Of a DNA stretch of 17,324 nucleotides, positions 6,870 to 14,794 are shown in pieces. This stretch comes from Bacteroidota bacterium. GTDB taxonomy: Bacteria; Bacteroidota; Rhodothermia; Rhodothermales; Bin80. Under the pieces are notes generated by a model. The model was not told the DNA's origin, searched no databases, and saw only the letters and a list, made by a program, of their open reading frames with translations. The stretch lies in the NCBI GenBank assembly GCA_026702635.1, contig JAPPBZ010000059.1, positions 1-17,324 on the forward strand. Reading direction: 5' to 3'. Within the stretch, counting starts at the first letter, position 1. Each line of letters begins with the position of its first letter. The translations under genes and the position numbers were made by a program.

Positions 6870-8185
6870 CGGGATCTCCCTCGAATACGACCGCTTTTCA
6901 TAAACCCATCATAGTGACGCATCAAAAGATGGCTCTCCACCTGTTTTAACGTATCCAGCGTTACACCAACCATAATGAGCAGGCTCGTCCCTCCAAAAAA
7001 CTGGGCAAACTGCTGCGTCTCCGTCAAACCAAGCTGTACCGCAAATGCCGGGAGAATTGCTGCAAACCCAATAAACAGTGAGCCGGGAAGCGTGACACGT
7101 GTCAGGATTGCATCGATAAATTCGCTGGTCTGCTTACCTGGCCGGATTCCAGGAATAAACCCTCCCTGACGTTTCATTGTATCGGCCATTTCCTTCGGAT
7201 TGACCGCAATCGCAGTGTAGAAATAGGTGAAGAATACACATACGAAAAAGAAAATAATGGAGTATCCCCAACTGGTGAAGTCCAGAAAGAGTGCCCCGAA
7301 ACGCTGCATCAGTTCGTTATTTGGTGCAAACTGTGCGATGGTGCCCGGCACGAACATGATGGACTGTGCAAAAATAATGGGCATCACACCTGCGGCATTG
7401 ACGCGTACGGGTAAGTATTGGGTAGACCCTCCGTAGACCTTACGCCCAACCACACGCTTCGCATACTGCACTGGAATCCGCCGGGTACCCTGCGTCATCA
7501 GAACCACAAATGCAGTCACAACCACCAGGACACCTACTTCAAAAAGGACAAGGAAAGCGTTTGCCGATTGACGCACTTCATTGATGAATGCCTGAGGCAA
7601 AAATGCAATGATCCCAACCGTAATGATCAGCGAAATCCCGTTACCGATCCCGCTTTCGGTGATTCGCTCCCCAAGCCACATGACAAACATGGTACCCGCC
7701 GTCAGGACAATCACGGTTGTCACCATGAAAAACCCCTGAGGAATCACAATTGCAGATGGAACCGTTCCCCAAAGGAACAAGCTGTAACCAATTGACTGCA
7801 GCATTGTAATGCCTGCCGTACCATAACGCGTCAACTGCGTTATCTTTCGGCGCCCCTCCTCTCCTTCACGTTGAAGTTTCTGAAAATACGGCACCGCCGC
7901 ACCTAGAAGCTGGATAATGATGGAAGCCGTGATGTACGGCATGATCCCCAACGCGAATACACCCGCTTGAAGGAAAGCACCTCCCACAAAGAGATTGAAA
8001 AATCCAAAGAGATTATTTGGATCCCCCTGTGCAAACGCGTTCGTGAGCGCTGAAGCATCAATGCCGGGCAGAGATACATATGCCCCAACCCGATAAACGA
8101 TTAGGATCCCAAGGGTGTAAATTATCCGCTTGCGCAACTCATCAATCTTCCAAATACTGCGTAAGCTATCGGCAATTCCCGCCAT
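6866..8185 (-). CDS. secY: Protein translocase subunit SecY
   Basis: Central pore subunit of the SecYEG channel, which moves unfolded proteins across or into the inner membrane. The 439-aa product matches the family length and is strongly hydrophobic, with the ten membrane segments expected for SecY (first at about 21-38). Family hallmarks: TM2 region GGAFLQAGVFALGIMPYI at 68-85, then TASIIIQLL; ERITESGIGNGISLII at 173-188; and cytosolic loop 5, KRQGGFIPGIRPGKQT, with the conserved Arg at 348 needed for SecA-driven export in E. coli. A basic C-terminal tail ends RIRGRSR. It follows rplO by 20 bases and overlaps map by 4 (ATGA). Confidence 0.98.
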   Translation of the reverse strand: MAGIADSLRSIWKIDELRKRIIYTLGILIVYRVGAYVSLPGIDASALTNAFAQGDPNNLFGFFNLFVGGAFLQAGVFALGIMPYITASIIIQLLGAAVPYFQKLQREGEEGRRKITQLTRYGTAGITMLQSIGYSLFLWGTVPSAIVIPQGFFMVTTVIVLTAGTMFVMWLGERITESGIGNGISLIITVGIIAFLPQAFINEVRQSANAFLVLFEVGVLVVVTAFVVLMTQGTRRIPVQYAKRVVGRKVYGGSTQYLPVRVNAAGVMPIIFAQSIMFVPGTIAQFAPNNELMQRFGALFLDFTSWGYSIIFFFVCVFFTYFYTAIAVNPKEMADTMKRQGGFIPGIRPGKQTSEFIDAILTRVTLPGSLFIGFAAILPAFAVQLGLTETQQFAQFFGGTSLLIMVGVTLDTLKQVESHLLMRHYDGFMKSGRIRGRSR

Positions 8186-8205
8186 TCAGAGTTCTCTCGA
8201 CTGAG

Positions 8206-8676
8206 TTAGTTAGCTGACAGTTGCTGGATTGATCCACCTGCTGCCTGAATTTTTTCTTCTGCTGACTTACTGAAAGCGTGGACCTCAATGTTTAAGGCAA
8301 CGGTCAGTTCACCACCTCCGAGGATCTTGATTCGATCATTCTTGCGGACTATACCCGCTTCTCTTAATGAATCTGGCGTAATCGGTTTGTCTGCGCTCAG
8401 CCTCCCAGCTTCAACCAGCGAACCTAGCTGGCCCAGATTCAATACGTTATAGGATACCCGATTAGGATTTTTGAATCCAAACTTGGGAACCCGACGCTGA
8501 AGCGGCATTTGGCCGCCTTCGAACCAAGCCGGCATCCGATGATTGCCGGTGCGGCTTTTTTGTCCCTTGTTTCCCCGTGAAGAACTGTGCCCTCCCTTAC
8601 CGGATCCGACACCTCGACCAAGCCGCTTATTACGTCTTGTCGAGCCTTTCGCGGGTTTTAGCGTTCCTAAATTCAT
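8206..8676 (-). CDS. rplO: 50S ribosomal protein L15 (uL15)
   Basis: Late-assembly large-subunit protein that binds 23S rRNA. It is 156 aa from ATG at 8676, where the protein begins MNLGTLKPAKGSTRRNKRLG as L15 does; the frame is open further upstream, but that part is not L15-like and overlaps rpmD. The Gly/Arg/Lys-rich N-terminal extension (GRGVGSGKGGHSSSRGNKGQ) reaches into rRNA. The C-terminal globular domain includes ILGGGELTVALNIEVHAFSK. The gap to rpmD is 4 bases. Confidence 0.97.
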   Translation of the reverse strand: MNLGTLKPAKGSTRRNKRLGRGVGSGKGGHSSSRGNKGQKSRTGNHRMPAWFEGGQMPLQRRVPKFGFKNPNRVSYNVLNLGQLGSLVEAGRLSADKPITPDSLREAGIVRKNDRIKILGGGELTVALNIEVHAFSKSAEEKIQAAGGSIQQLSAN

Positions 8677-8680
8677 GTAT

Positions 8681-8884
8681 CTATTCCGTTTCCTGCTCTT
8701 GAGCAGTGATTTCTTCGACCTTGACCAGATGAGATACACTGCGCACCATACCACGAATAACTGGAGTATCATGATGCGTCACCGTGTGATGCAGGCGACG
8801 CAATCCTAAAGCTTTCATCGTCCGGCGCTGCCGCCCCGATGAACCGATCAAACTCCGTGACTGAGTAATTTTGAGTGATATCAT
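8681..8884 (-). CDS. rpmD: 50S ribosomal protein L30 (uL30)
   Basis: Small large-subunit protein. It is 67 aa from ATG at 8884, beginning MISLKITQSRSLIGSSGRQR and containing TMKALGLRRLHHTVTHHDTP and IRGMVRSVSHLVKVEEI, the L30 ferredoxin-like fold. A short acidic end (QEQETE) makes it a little longer than the roughly 60-aa norm. The start lies 1 base after the rpsE stop; an in-frame TTG at 8896 is less likely. Confidence 0.95.
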   Translation of the reverse strand: MISLKITQSRSLIGSSGRQRRTMKALGLRRLHHTVTHHDTPVIRGMVRSVSHLVKVEEITAQEQETE

Positions 8885-8885
8885 C

Positions 8886-9419
8886 TTATCCTTCAAAGAC
8901 GCGGTTCAGGGGAATTCCACGGCGACGTGCTACTTCCAGGGGATGCTCCAAGCTCTTGAGTGCATTCATGGTCGCCGCAACTTGATTATGCGGATTACTG
9001 GTGCCAAGCGACTTGGACAGTACGTTGGTGATCCCCACACACTCAAGGACTGCACGGACTCCGCCACCTGCGATCACGCCCGTCCCCGGGGATGCAGGCT
9101 TCAACAACACGCGTCCTGCATCTTTCTTGCCAATCACCTGATGAGGGATCGTACCTGTCTTGGTCACTGGAACAGAGATTAGGCGTTTTTTTGCATCTTC
9201 CGTCCCCTTCTTGATTGCGTCCGCAACTTCGTTCGCCTTACCAAGCCCCGTACCTACATGGCCTTGGCCATCACCAACGACGACCACCGCATTAAATGAA
9301 AAACGGCGTCCACCCTTGACCACCTTGGCCACACGTTTCACTTTGACCAAACGATCAATCCATTCCGTCTGATCCGTGGATTCACTGCGGTTGCGCTGCT
9401 GATTTTGCGTTCTTTGCAT
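8886..9419 (-). CDS. rpsE: 30S ribosomal protein S5 (uS5)
   Basis: Small-subunit protein at the mRNA entry and decoding region; it affects accuracy and carries classical spectinomycin-resistance sites in other bacteria. The product is 177 aa. A polar N-terminus (residues 1-18) precedes the double-stranded-RNA-binding-like domain (DRLVKVKRVAKVVKGGRRFS, then AVVVVGDGQGHVGTGLGKAN). The second domain contains AGRVLLKPASPGTGVIAGGG, VRAVLECVGI and HNQVAATMNAL. No substitution of note was seen in the KVVKGGRRFSF loop. It starts 20 bases after rplR. Confidence 0.98.
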   Translation of the reverse strand: MQRTQNQQRNRSESTDQTEWIDRLVKVKRVAKVVKGGRRFSFNAVVVVGDGQGHVGTGLGKANEVADAIKKGTEDAKKRLISVPVTKTGTIPHQVIGKKDAGRVLLKPASPGTGVIAGGGVRAVLECVGITNVLSKSLGTSNPHNQVAATMNALKSLEHPLEVARRRGIPLNRVFEG

Positions 9420-9439
9420 TGCGTCCTATACTTTTCAAA

Positions 9440-9805
9440 TTAAAACTCTAATCCACCCTTACGGGCACCTTCAGCCAACGAACGGACACGCCCGTGATAT
9501 CTGTAACCGTTCCGGTCAAACACGACTTTACGGATTCCGTGCTCCGCCGCACGTGTAGCAAGTCGCTCCCCTACGACCGAGCCTGCATTTACTGGAGAAT
9601 CGGCCTCATGCCCCTGGTCGAGTGTGGATGCAGCAACGAGTGTCCGACGTGCATCATCATCAATCAATTGCGCATAAATATTGCGATTGCTCCGAAACAC
9701 GGTCAACCTAGGACGTCCTGCCGTCCCATGTACTTTGCGACGAATACTACGCTTGGTACGGAATCTCCGCACTGCTTTAGCCGATTTGAACTTGCTGGTG
9801 GCCAT
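9440..9805 (-). CDS. rplR: 50S ribosomal protein L18 (uL18)
   Basis: Binds 5S rRNA and, with L5, attaches it to the large subunit in the central protuberance. The 121-aa product has a basic N-terminus (KFKSAKAVRRFRTKRSIRRK), then RPRLTVFRSNRNIYAQLIDD, a mid-region GERLATRAAEHGI and the end signature VFDRNGYRYHGRVRSLAEGA. The length and motifs are typical. It lies 13 bases after rplF. Confidence 0.98.
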   Translation of the reverse strand: MATSKFKSAKAVRRFRTKRSIRRKVHGTAGRPRLTVFRSNRNIYAQLIDDDARRTLVAASTLDQGHEADSPVNAGSVVGERLATRAAEHGIRKVVFDRNGYRYHGRVRSLAEGARKGGLEF

Positions 9806-9818
9806 ATCTGCTGATCAA

Positions 9819-10379
9819 CTACTTAGTGGAAGCTGTTTTTCCGGCTTTTCTTCGAACATACTCATTCACATAGCGAATCCCCTTACCCTTGTAGGGCTCT
9901 GGAGGCCGCAGGGAACGGATTTTGGCAGCAACCTGCCCAACTGCCTGCTTGTCAATCCCGGACACCATTACCTTGGGATTTCGTCCACGTCCACCTCCTT
10001 CAGCGGTAATTTTCACCCCCTCAGGAGGTACAAAGTAAATGGGATGAGAGAACCCGACTGCCAATTCTAGTACTCCTTGCTTCACTTCTGCACGCGTTCC
10101 CACTCCAATGATCTCCAACTCCTTCTGGAATCCCTCCGTGACCCCCTGGACCATGTTCGAAAGGAGTGAACGGTACAAACCATGCATGGCGCGATGGCGC
10201 TTCTGATCCGTTGGTCGTTCAACCTTGAGCATGTTCGCATCCTGCGATAAAGTCAACTCAGGCGAAACCTGAAGCTGCAACGTCCCTTTCGGGCCCTTCA
10301 CTGTCACCTCATTCCCTTTGGAGATACTGACTTTGACCCCTTCGCTGACTGCAATACCTTGTTTTCCAATCCTTGACAT
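9819..10379 (-). CDS. rplF: 50S ribosomal protein L6 (uL6)
   Basis: Large-subunit protein near the factor-binding stalk base. It is 186 aa from ATG at 10379, where MSRIGKQGIAVSEGVKVSIS matches the L6 N-terminus; the open frame extends 12 codons upstream into rpsH, but that part is not L6. Two repeated alpha/beta domains follow, with VKGPKGTLQLQV in the first and the family signature RPPEPYKGKGIRYVNE near 157-172. The start is 1 base after the rpsH stop, suggesting coupled translation. Confidence 0.97.
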   Translation of the reverse strand: MSRIGKQGIAVSEGVKVSISKGNEVTVKGPKGTLQLQVSPELTLSQDANMLKVERPTDQKRHRAMHGLYRSLLSNMVQGVTEGFQKELEIIGVGTRAEVKQGVLELAVGFSHPIYFVPPEGVKITAEGGGRGRNPKVMVSGIDKQAVGQVAAKIRSLRPPEPYKGKGIRYVNEYVRRKAGKTASTK

Positions 10380-10380
10380 C

Positions 10381-10782
10381 TTAAAACACGTGTGCGAGCA
10401 CTTCACCACCCACATGAATGCGCTCGGCTTCTTTATCGGTCATGACCCCCCGTGAAGTAGACAAGATGGCAACTCCAAGCCCATTCTCTACACGAGGCAA
10501 CTTATCTGCCTTCGCATACACTCTCAAACCTGGCTTGGATATCCGCTTCATTGATCGGATCGCCCCATTCCCATGGCGATCATACTTGAGAAAAATGCGC
10601 AAACGCCCCTGACCTTCATCGTCAACGTTTAGAAATCGCGCAACGTACCCTTTATCCTTCAGGATCTGAGTAATCGCCCGCTTGATTCGGGATGCCGGAA
10701 TGTCTGTGTACCTATGTCCTGCCATCTGCGCATTCCGCAGCCTGGCAAGATAGTCTCCAACCGGATCTGTAATAACCCCCAT
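10381..10782 (-). CDS. rpsH: 30S ribosomal protein S8 (uS8)
   Basis: 16S rRNA central-domain binder; in E. coli it also represses the spc operon by binding the L5 message. It is 133 aa from ATG at 10782 (MGVITDPVGDYLARLRNAQM), the usual S8 length; a longer open frame starts 27 codons upstream but is not S8-like and overlaps rpsN. The C-terminal RNA-binding signature STSRGVMTDKEAERIHVGGE is complete. It lies 4 bases after rpsN. Confidence 0.97.
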   Translation of the reverse strand: MGVITDPVGDYLARLRNAQMAGHRYTDIPASRIKRAITQILKDKGYVARFLNVDDEGQGRLRIFLKYDRHGNGAIRSMKRISKPGLRVYAKADKLPRVENGLGVAILSTSRGVMTDKEAERIHVGGEVLAHVF

Positions 10783-10786
10783 TTGC

Positions 10787-11056
10787 TTACCAACTTGATT
10801 TACGAATTCCCGGAATTTTCCCGGCCCGGGCCATGTCACGGAATGCAATTCTTGACAGACCATACACCCTGATGTACCCGCGTGAACGTCCCGTCAGTTG
10901 ACACCGATTGCGCAATCTTGATGGACTTGCGTCACGCGGAAGCATCTGCAGGCCTTCATAATCCCCTTTGGCTCGCAGCTCTGCTCTGCGCTCAGCATAT
11001 TGCGCAACCATCTGCTCGCGCTTCTTCTGTCGGGCTATAACACTCTTTTTTGCCAT
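10787..11056 (-). CDS. rpsN: 30S ribosomal protein S14 (uS14), zinc-free type
   Basis: Head protein of the 30S subunit. It is 89 aa from ATG at 11056 (MAKKSVIARQKKREQMVAQY). This is the longer C-minus S14: it lacks the CxxC pairs of the 61-aa zinc form and has the ASPSRLRNRCQLTGRSRGYI core and the closing KIPGIRKSSW. The open frame continues upstream into the end of rplE but carries no S14 sequence there. It is similar in form to S14 of Bacteroidota and Proteobacteria. It follows rplE by 25 bases. Confidence 0.97.
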   Translation of the reverse strand: MAKKSVIARQKKREQMVAQYAERRAELRAKGDYEGLQMLPRDASPSRLRNRCQLTGRSRGYIRVYGLSRIAFRDMARAGKIPGIRKSSW

Positions 11057-11081
11057 GTACTCTGTTTTCTCTTTCGTTATC

Positions 11082-11651
11082 TCAGGCAGCTGCGCTCTGT
11101 CGACGTACAAATGGCATCCCCAGCTCCCCGAGAAGTGCAAAAGCTTCTTCATCCGAGGATGCACTCGTCACAAACGTGAGTCCAAGACCCGATATGCGCT
11201 CGATTTGATCTACATTGATCTCAGGGAAAATAATTTGCTCCTTGATTCCCAAGGAGTAATTTCCCCGACCATCGAAACTTCCGTCAGGGACACCACGAAA
11301 GTCCCGTACCCGTGGCAAGGCCAGCGTGATCAACCGATCCAGGAATTCCCACATACGATCCCCGCGAAGCGTGACACTGGCACCGATAGGCATCCCCTCA
11401 CGAAGCTTAAAATTCGAAACACTCTTGCGTGCACGCCGCACAATCGGCTGTTGTCCAGTGATCCGCCGTAGCTCATCTACTGCGCCATCCAAAAGTTTTT
11501 GATTCTGGGTAGCCTCACCGACACCTTTATTGACCGTAATCTTGACCAGACGCGGAACCTGCATCCGGTTCCCGTAAGAGAACTGCTTGATCAACTGCTC
11601 AATAGTTTCTGATTTATATCGCGTCTTCAAACGCGGTTCATACTGTGCCAT
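11082..11651 (-). CDS. rplE: 50S ribosomal protein L5 (uL5)
   Basis: Binds 5S rRNA and P-site tRNA in the central protuberance and bridges to S13. The 189-aa product includes the signature region around QVPRLVKITVNKGVGEAT and ITGQQPIVRRARKSVSNFKL. It continues with GASVTLRGDRMWEFLDRLIT, RDFRGVPDGSFDGRGNYSLG and a C-terminal LGELGMPFVRR. It is slightly longer than the E. coli 179-aa protein. The start is 4 bases after rplX. Confidence 0.98.
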   Translation of the reverse strand: MAQYEPRLKTRYKSETIEQLIKQFSYGNRMQVPRLVKITVNKGVGEATQNQKLLDGAVDELRRITGQQPIVRRARKSVSNFKLREGMPIGASVTLRGDRMWEFLDRLITLALPRVRDFRGVPDGSFDGRGNYSLGIKEQIIFPEINVDQIERISGLGLTFVTSASSDEEAFALLGELGMPFVRRQSAAA

Positions 11652-11655
11652 AATC

Positions 11656-12036
11656 CTAACTCAACTCCTCTCCCGTTGATTTTGCATAACGAATCCATTC
11701 TCCCCGACCCGTTTCCGGATCTTCAATCCGTTTACGTCCGATTCGTGTTGCCAGACCATTGCTGTCCACCGGCTGTACATTGGAAATATGAATGGACATT
11801 TCACGCTGCACACGGCCGCCCTGTGGGTAGACCTGGTTGGGACGGGTATGGCGGATCCGCAAATTGACCCCTTCCACAATCACACGCCCTTCGTCGGGAA
11901 AAACACGAAGAACCTTCCCAACGTATCCCCGATCCCGGTCAGGACTTCCCTTGGAAGCCGTGATCGACTTTGTCAACATGACCATGTCTCCTTTTTTGAC
12001 ATGGGGTTTCTTTGTTTTTCGTCGTGATTGACCCAT
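11656..12036 (-). CDS. rplX: 50S ribosomal protein L24 (uL24)
   Basis: Assembly initiator of the large subunit near the tunnel exit. The product is 126 aa, longer than the roughly 104-aa E. coli form because of a basic N-terminus (MGQSRRKTKKPHVKKGD) and a C-terminal end GEWIRYAKSTGEELS. A KOW motif (KKGDMVMLTKSITASKG, then GYVGKVLRVFPDEGRVIVEG) and the following HTRPNQVYPQGG identify it. A start at the inner Met18 would lose the first basic segment; ATG at 12036, 6 bases after rplN, is preferred. Confidence 0.96.
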   Translation of the reverse strand: MGQSRRKTKKPHVKKGDMVMLTKSITASKGSPDRDRGYVGKVLRVFPDEGRVIVEGVNLRIRHTRPNQVYPQGGRVQREMSIHISNVQPVDSNGLATRIGRKRIEDPETGRGEWIRYAKSTGEELS

Positions 12037-12042
12037 AATTCT

Positions 12043-12411
12043 CTAAATCACCTCTGGAGCCAGGGAAACAATACGCATATACTGTTTTTCGCGTAGTTCC
12101 CGTGCCACCGGTCCAAAAATTCTAGTACCTCTGGGCTCTCCCTGAGCGTTCAGCAGAACCGCTGCGTTTTCGTCAAATCGGATGTAAGACCCATCCGTAC
12201 GACGCATTTCTTTGCGTGTACGCACGACAACGGCTCTGGATACATCCCCCTTTTTGACATCCCCACCAGGAATCGCAGACTTCACGGAAACCACAATACG
12301 ATCTCCGATCCGTGCATAACGCCGGCCGCTTCCCCCCAAAACACGGATACACAGCACTTCTTTTGCACCGCTATTGTCTGCTACGGCTAATCTGGACTCT
12401 TGTTGTATCAT
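12043..12411 (-). CDS. rplN: 50S ribosomal protein L14 (uL14)
   Basis: Subunit-interface protein of the 50S, and the target of silencing factor RsfS in other bacteria. It has 122 aa, the standard length. It begins MIQQESRLAVADNSGAKEVL and contains GGDVKKGDVSRAVVVRTRKE, SYIRFDENAAVLLNAQGEPR and the end GPVARELREKQYMRIVSLAP. ATG at 12411 is 9 bases after rpsQ. Confidence 0.98.
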   Translation of the reverse strand: MIQQESRLAVADNSGAKEVLCIRVLGGSGRRYARIGDRIVVSVKSAIPGGDVKKGDVSRAVVVRTRKEMRRTDGSYIRFDENAAVLLNAQGEPRGTRIFGPVARELREKQYMRIVSLAPEVI

Positions 12412-12420
12412 CGGATTGAC

Positions 12421-12684
12421 TTATTTCGCGCGCTCCACGATTTCCAACAGACGCCACCGCTTCTTCTTGCTCAGCGGTCTGACTTCGTTAATTCGCACCG
12501 TATCACCCTCGCGAGCCTGCTCCTGCTCGTCATGTGCAAACAGGCGTCCGCTTTTCTTGATAAACTTGCCGTAAATCGGATGGCGGACCTGGCGCTGAAT
12601 ACCGACCACGATCGTCTTGTTCATCTTATCGCTAAGAACAATCCCAGTACGCTCTTTCCGGGAAGATCTTTTTACATCACTCAT
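12421..12684 (-). CDS. rpsQ: 30S ribosomal protein S17 (uS17)
   Basis: Early-assembling 16S rRNA-binding protein with an OB fold. The 87-aa product includes KERTGIVLSDKMNKTIVVGI, HPIYGKFIKKSGRLFAHDEQ and the signature GDTVRINEVRPLSKKKRWRL. The first three codons overlap the end of rpmC by 8 bases, so the two are probably translated in a coupled way. Confidence 0.98.
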   Translation of the reverse strand: MSDVKRSSRKERTGIVLSDKMNKTIVVGIQRQVRHPIYGKFIKKSGRLFAHDEQEQAREGDTVRINEVRPLSKKKRWRLLEIVERAK

Positions 12685-12886
12685 GTTTATCCTCGGCAGC
12701 CTGTTCCTTGAGAATTGTTTTCAAGCGTGCTAAAAAGTGACGCTTTTCTCTAAGCAGCATCGGGTTCTCCAATTGTGCAATGGCGTGTCTGAATTTTAAT
12801 TCGGCCAATTGCTCTTCTTCTTCACGAATCCGCTCCTGCACCTCCTCGATGCTGAGGGCTCGTACTTCAGTTGCTTTCATGGTCAT
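12677..12886 (-). CDS. rpmC: 50S ribosomal protein L29 (uL29)
   Basis: Tunnel-exit protein at the docking site for trigger factor and SRP. It has 69 aa: MTMKATEVRALSIEEVQERI, then a helical EEEEQLAELKFRHAIAQLEN and REKRHFLARLKTILKEQ, a two-helix hairpin. ATG at 12886 directly abuts the rplP stop; a second ATG at 12880 (MKATEVRAL) fits the family equally well. It overlaps rpsQ by 8 bases. Confidence 0.95.
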   Translation of the reverse strand: MTMKATEVRALSIEEVQERIREEEEQLAELKFRHAIAQLENPMLLREKRHFLARLKTILKEQAAEDKHE

Positions 12887-13312
12887 CTAATTCTCCACAT
12901 AGTCAGGCCGCACAACAAACTTGGTTTTGATTGGCAATTTTTGCTGAGCCAGCCGCATGGATTCCTTTGCAAGCTCGAGGGGGACTCCCCCACCAATCTC
13001 GAACAGGATCCGACCGGGATGAACAGGCGCCGCCCAATGATCAATGGCACCTTTACCTTTTCCCATCCGAACCTCTGCGGGCTTGCTGGTAATCGGCTTG
13101 TCGGGAAAAATTCGGATATAGACCTTCCCCACACGTTTCATCCGCCGAGTCATTGCAATCCTCGCAGCTTCAATCTGTCGACTGGAAATCCGTCCTGGCT
13201 CGAGAGCTTTGATCGCAAAATCCCCGAAATTCACGCGTGCGCCGCGTGTTGCATTCCCTTTGATCCTGCCTTTTTGTTGCTTGCGGTACTTCGTCCGCTT
13301 TGGCATCAACAT
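12887..13312 (-). CDS. rplP: 50S ribosomal protein L16 (uL16)
   Basis: Late-assembly protein beside the A-site tRNA elbow and the peptidyl-transferase region. It has 141 aa and starts MLMPKRTKYRKQQKGRIKGN, like the MLQPKRTK start of E. coli. Signatures are VYIRIFPDKPITSKPAEVRM followed by GKGKG (Arg82 corresponds to the Arg81 hydroxylated in E. coli) and PGRILFEIGGGVPLELAKES. It lies 28 bases after rpsC and abuts rpmC. Confidence 0.98.
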   Translation of the reverse strand: MLMPKRTKYRKQQKGRIKGNATRGARVNFGDFAIKALEPGRISSRQIEAARIAMTRRMKRVGKVYIRIFPDKPITSKPAEVRMGKGKGAIDHWAAPVHPGRILFEIGGGVPLELAKESMRLAQQKLPIKTKFVVRPDYVEN

Positions 13313-13340
13313 GGTTCGTGTCTCTCTTTACCTTGGATAA

Positions 13341-14144
13341 CTATTGTCGATTCCCGCCTCTGCGTCCACCGCCTTGACTGCCTGCGCGGGCTCCACGACG
13401 CCCACGGTTCCCGCGGCGGCGATCCCGAGCCTTCCTGCTCTCACTGCCACGTCCTCCCGTCTGCATTTGACGCAATTGCTGGCGCTGGGCCTGCACGTTC
13501 GGACTAAGATCCGGTCGCCCAAGTATTTCACCACGGTAAACCCATACTTTCACTCCCGTGGTTCCATAGATCGAATATGCGGTTGCCTCTGCGTAATCAA
13601 TATCTGCACGGATCGTATGCAGTGGCACACGCCCCTCCAGATACTGTTCGACTCGTCCCATTTCGGCACCGCCAAGCCGCCCGCTCACTTTGATCCGAAT
13701 CCCCTGTGCTCCCATGCGCATCGCTCCCTGGAGTGCCTGCTTCATGGCACGCCGAAAGGAAATCCGTCCTTCAAGCTGTTGTGCTACATTTTGCGCAACC
13801 AAACTAGCGTCCAATTCTGGCCGTTTGATCTCATTGATATTGATCTGGATCTCCTTGGTCGTGATCCGCTTGAGCTCCTCACGCAATTTTTCGACTTCCT
13901 GACCTCCTCGACCGATGACGACACCTGGTCGGCTGGTATGGAGCGTGAGGATGATCCGCTTCGGCGTACGTTCAATCACAACACGACTGAGACCGGCACG
14001 CTTCAGCCGAGCCGTAAGGTAGCGACGCAGTTCTTCATCTTCGAAGAGCTTGGCGGCAATATCTTTCTTTCTGGCATACCAGTTCGAATCCCAGCCCCGG
14101 ATAGTACCGAGACGAAAGCCAACTGGATGTGTTTTCTGACCCAT
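13341..14144 (-). CDS. rpsC: 30S ribosomal protein S3 (uS3) with Arg/Gly-rich tail
   Basis: Head protein lining the mRNA entry channel, with helicase-related residues. At 267 aa it is about 34 longer than E. coli S3. It begins MGQKTHPVGFRLGTIRGWDS, has a KH domain with a GRGG loop at 78-81, and has the C-terminal domain signature AQGIRIKVSGRLGGAEM and GVKVWVYRGEILG at 197-209. From about residue 229 the tail is almost only Arg, Gly, Ser, Ala and Gln and is likely disordered. Basic S3 tails occur in several FCB-group bacteria. It starts 15 bases after rplV. Confidence 0.97.
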   Translation of the reverse strand: MGQKTHPVGFRLGTIRGWDSNWYARKKDIAAKLFEDEELRRYLTARLKRAGLSRVVIERTPKRIILTLHTSRPGVVIGRGGQEVEKLREELKRITTKEIQININEIKRPELDASLVAQNVAQQLEGRISFRRAMKQALQGAMRMGAQGIRIKVSGRLGGAEMGRVEQYLEGRVPLHTIRADIDYAEATAYSIYGTTGVKVWVYRGEILGRPDLSPNVQAQRQQLRQMQTGGRGSESRKARDRRRGNRGRRGARAGSQGGGRRGGNRQ

Positions 14145-14159
14145 TTTGATTAAGAGCTA

Positions 14160-14504
14160 CTAGATTTCGGCTTGAACAGTTACGGTTAGATGGCTCATAC
14201 GCTTGCGAATCGGGTGTGCCCGACCACGAGCGGCGGGTCGAATCCGTTTGAGTACAGGGCCTTCATCCACCCTGATTTCCTTCACGAAAAGATCATTCTC
14301 GTCGAACCTCTCGTCCGGATTTTTATCCATGAGATTATGTACCGCTGACCGGATGGCCAGGGATACAGGCCTAGTCGCAGCATGCGGTAGAAAATGCAGT
14401 ATATTCAGCGCCTCAGGAACCGATTGGCCCCGAACCACATTGACAATGCGTCGCATCTTACGCGGCGAACTGGGAATATATTTACGTATTGCACGTGCCT
14501 CCAT
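14160..14504 (-). CDS. rplV: 50S ribosomal protein L22 (uL22)
   Basis: Tunnel-wall protein whose loop reaches the constriction; loop changes in other bacteria give macrolide resistance. It is 114 aa from ATG at 14504 (MEARAIRKYIPSSPRKMRRI); an in-frame TTG two codons earlier, next to the rpsS stop, is unlikely. It contains VVRGQSVPEALNILHFLPHA, LAIRSAVHNLMDKNP, VKEIRVDEGPVLKRIRPAAR and the hairpin-tip GRAHPIRKRMSHLTV. No loop insertion was noticed. Confidence 0.97.
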   Translation of the reverse strand: MEARAIRKYIPSSPRKMRRIVNVVRGQSVPEALNILHFLPHAATRPVSLAIRSAVHNLMDKNPDERFDENDLFVKEIRVDEGPVLKRIRPAARGRAHPIRKRMSHLTVTVQAEI

Positions 14505-14510
14505 GATCAA

Positions 14511-14792
14511 TTAGCTCCCCCGTCTGTCTTTTTTGGATCCGGCGTGACCACGGAAATTTCTCGTCGGGGAAAATTCACCCAAGCGGTGTCCCACCATATT
14601 TTCAGTCACATAAACCGGAATAAACTGCCTCCCGTTGTGAACCGCGAATGTATGCCCCACAAAATCCGGGGTGATCATAGATGCACGACTCCAGGTTTTC
14701 ACTACCTTTTTCTTATCCGTCTGGTTCAACTGGTCCACCTTACGTTGAAGCTTATGGTGAACAAAAGGTCCTTTCTTGAGAGATCGTGCCAT
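14511..14792 (-). CDS. rpsS: 30S ribosomal protein S19 (uS19)
   Basis: Head protein that pairs with S13 near the A-site tRNA. It has 93 aa, a standard length: MARSLKKGPFVHHKLQRKVD, then TWSRASMITPDFVGHTFAVH, NGRQFIPVYVTENMVGHRLG, and the end EFSPTRNFRGHAGSKKDRRG. The rplB stop is 2 bases upstream. Standard in every visible respect. Confidence 0.98.
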   Translation of the reverse strand: MARSLKKGPFVHHKLQRKVDQLNQTDKKKVVKTWSRASMITPDFVGHTFAVHNGRQFIPVYVTENMVGHRLGEFSPTRNFRGHAGSKKDRRGS

Positions 14793-14794
14793 GG

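Noticed and set aside
8677..8772. In-frame N-terminal extension of rplO (and similar ones of rplB, rplF, rplW, rpsH and rpsN)
   Set aside because: The extra residues overlap the preceding gene and do not match the family; each protein has an ATG at the canonical family start.
13344..14153. Plus-strand open frame of 269 codons spanning rpsC
   Set aside because: Antisense to S3, a firm gene; its translation shows no domain and follows from S3 codon use.
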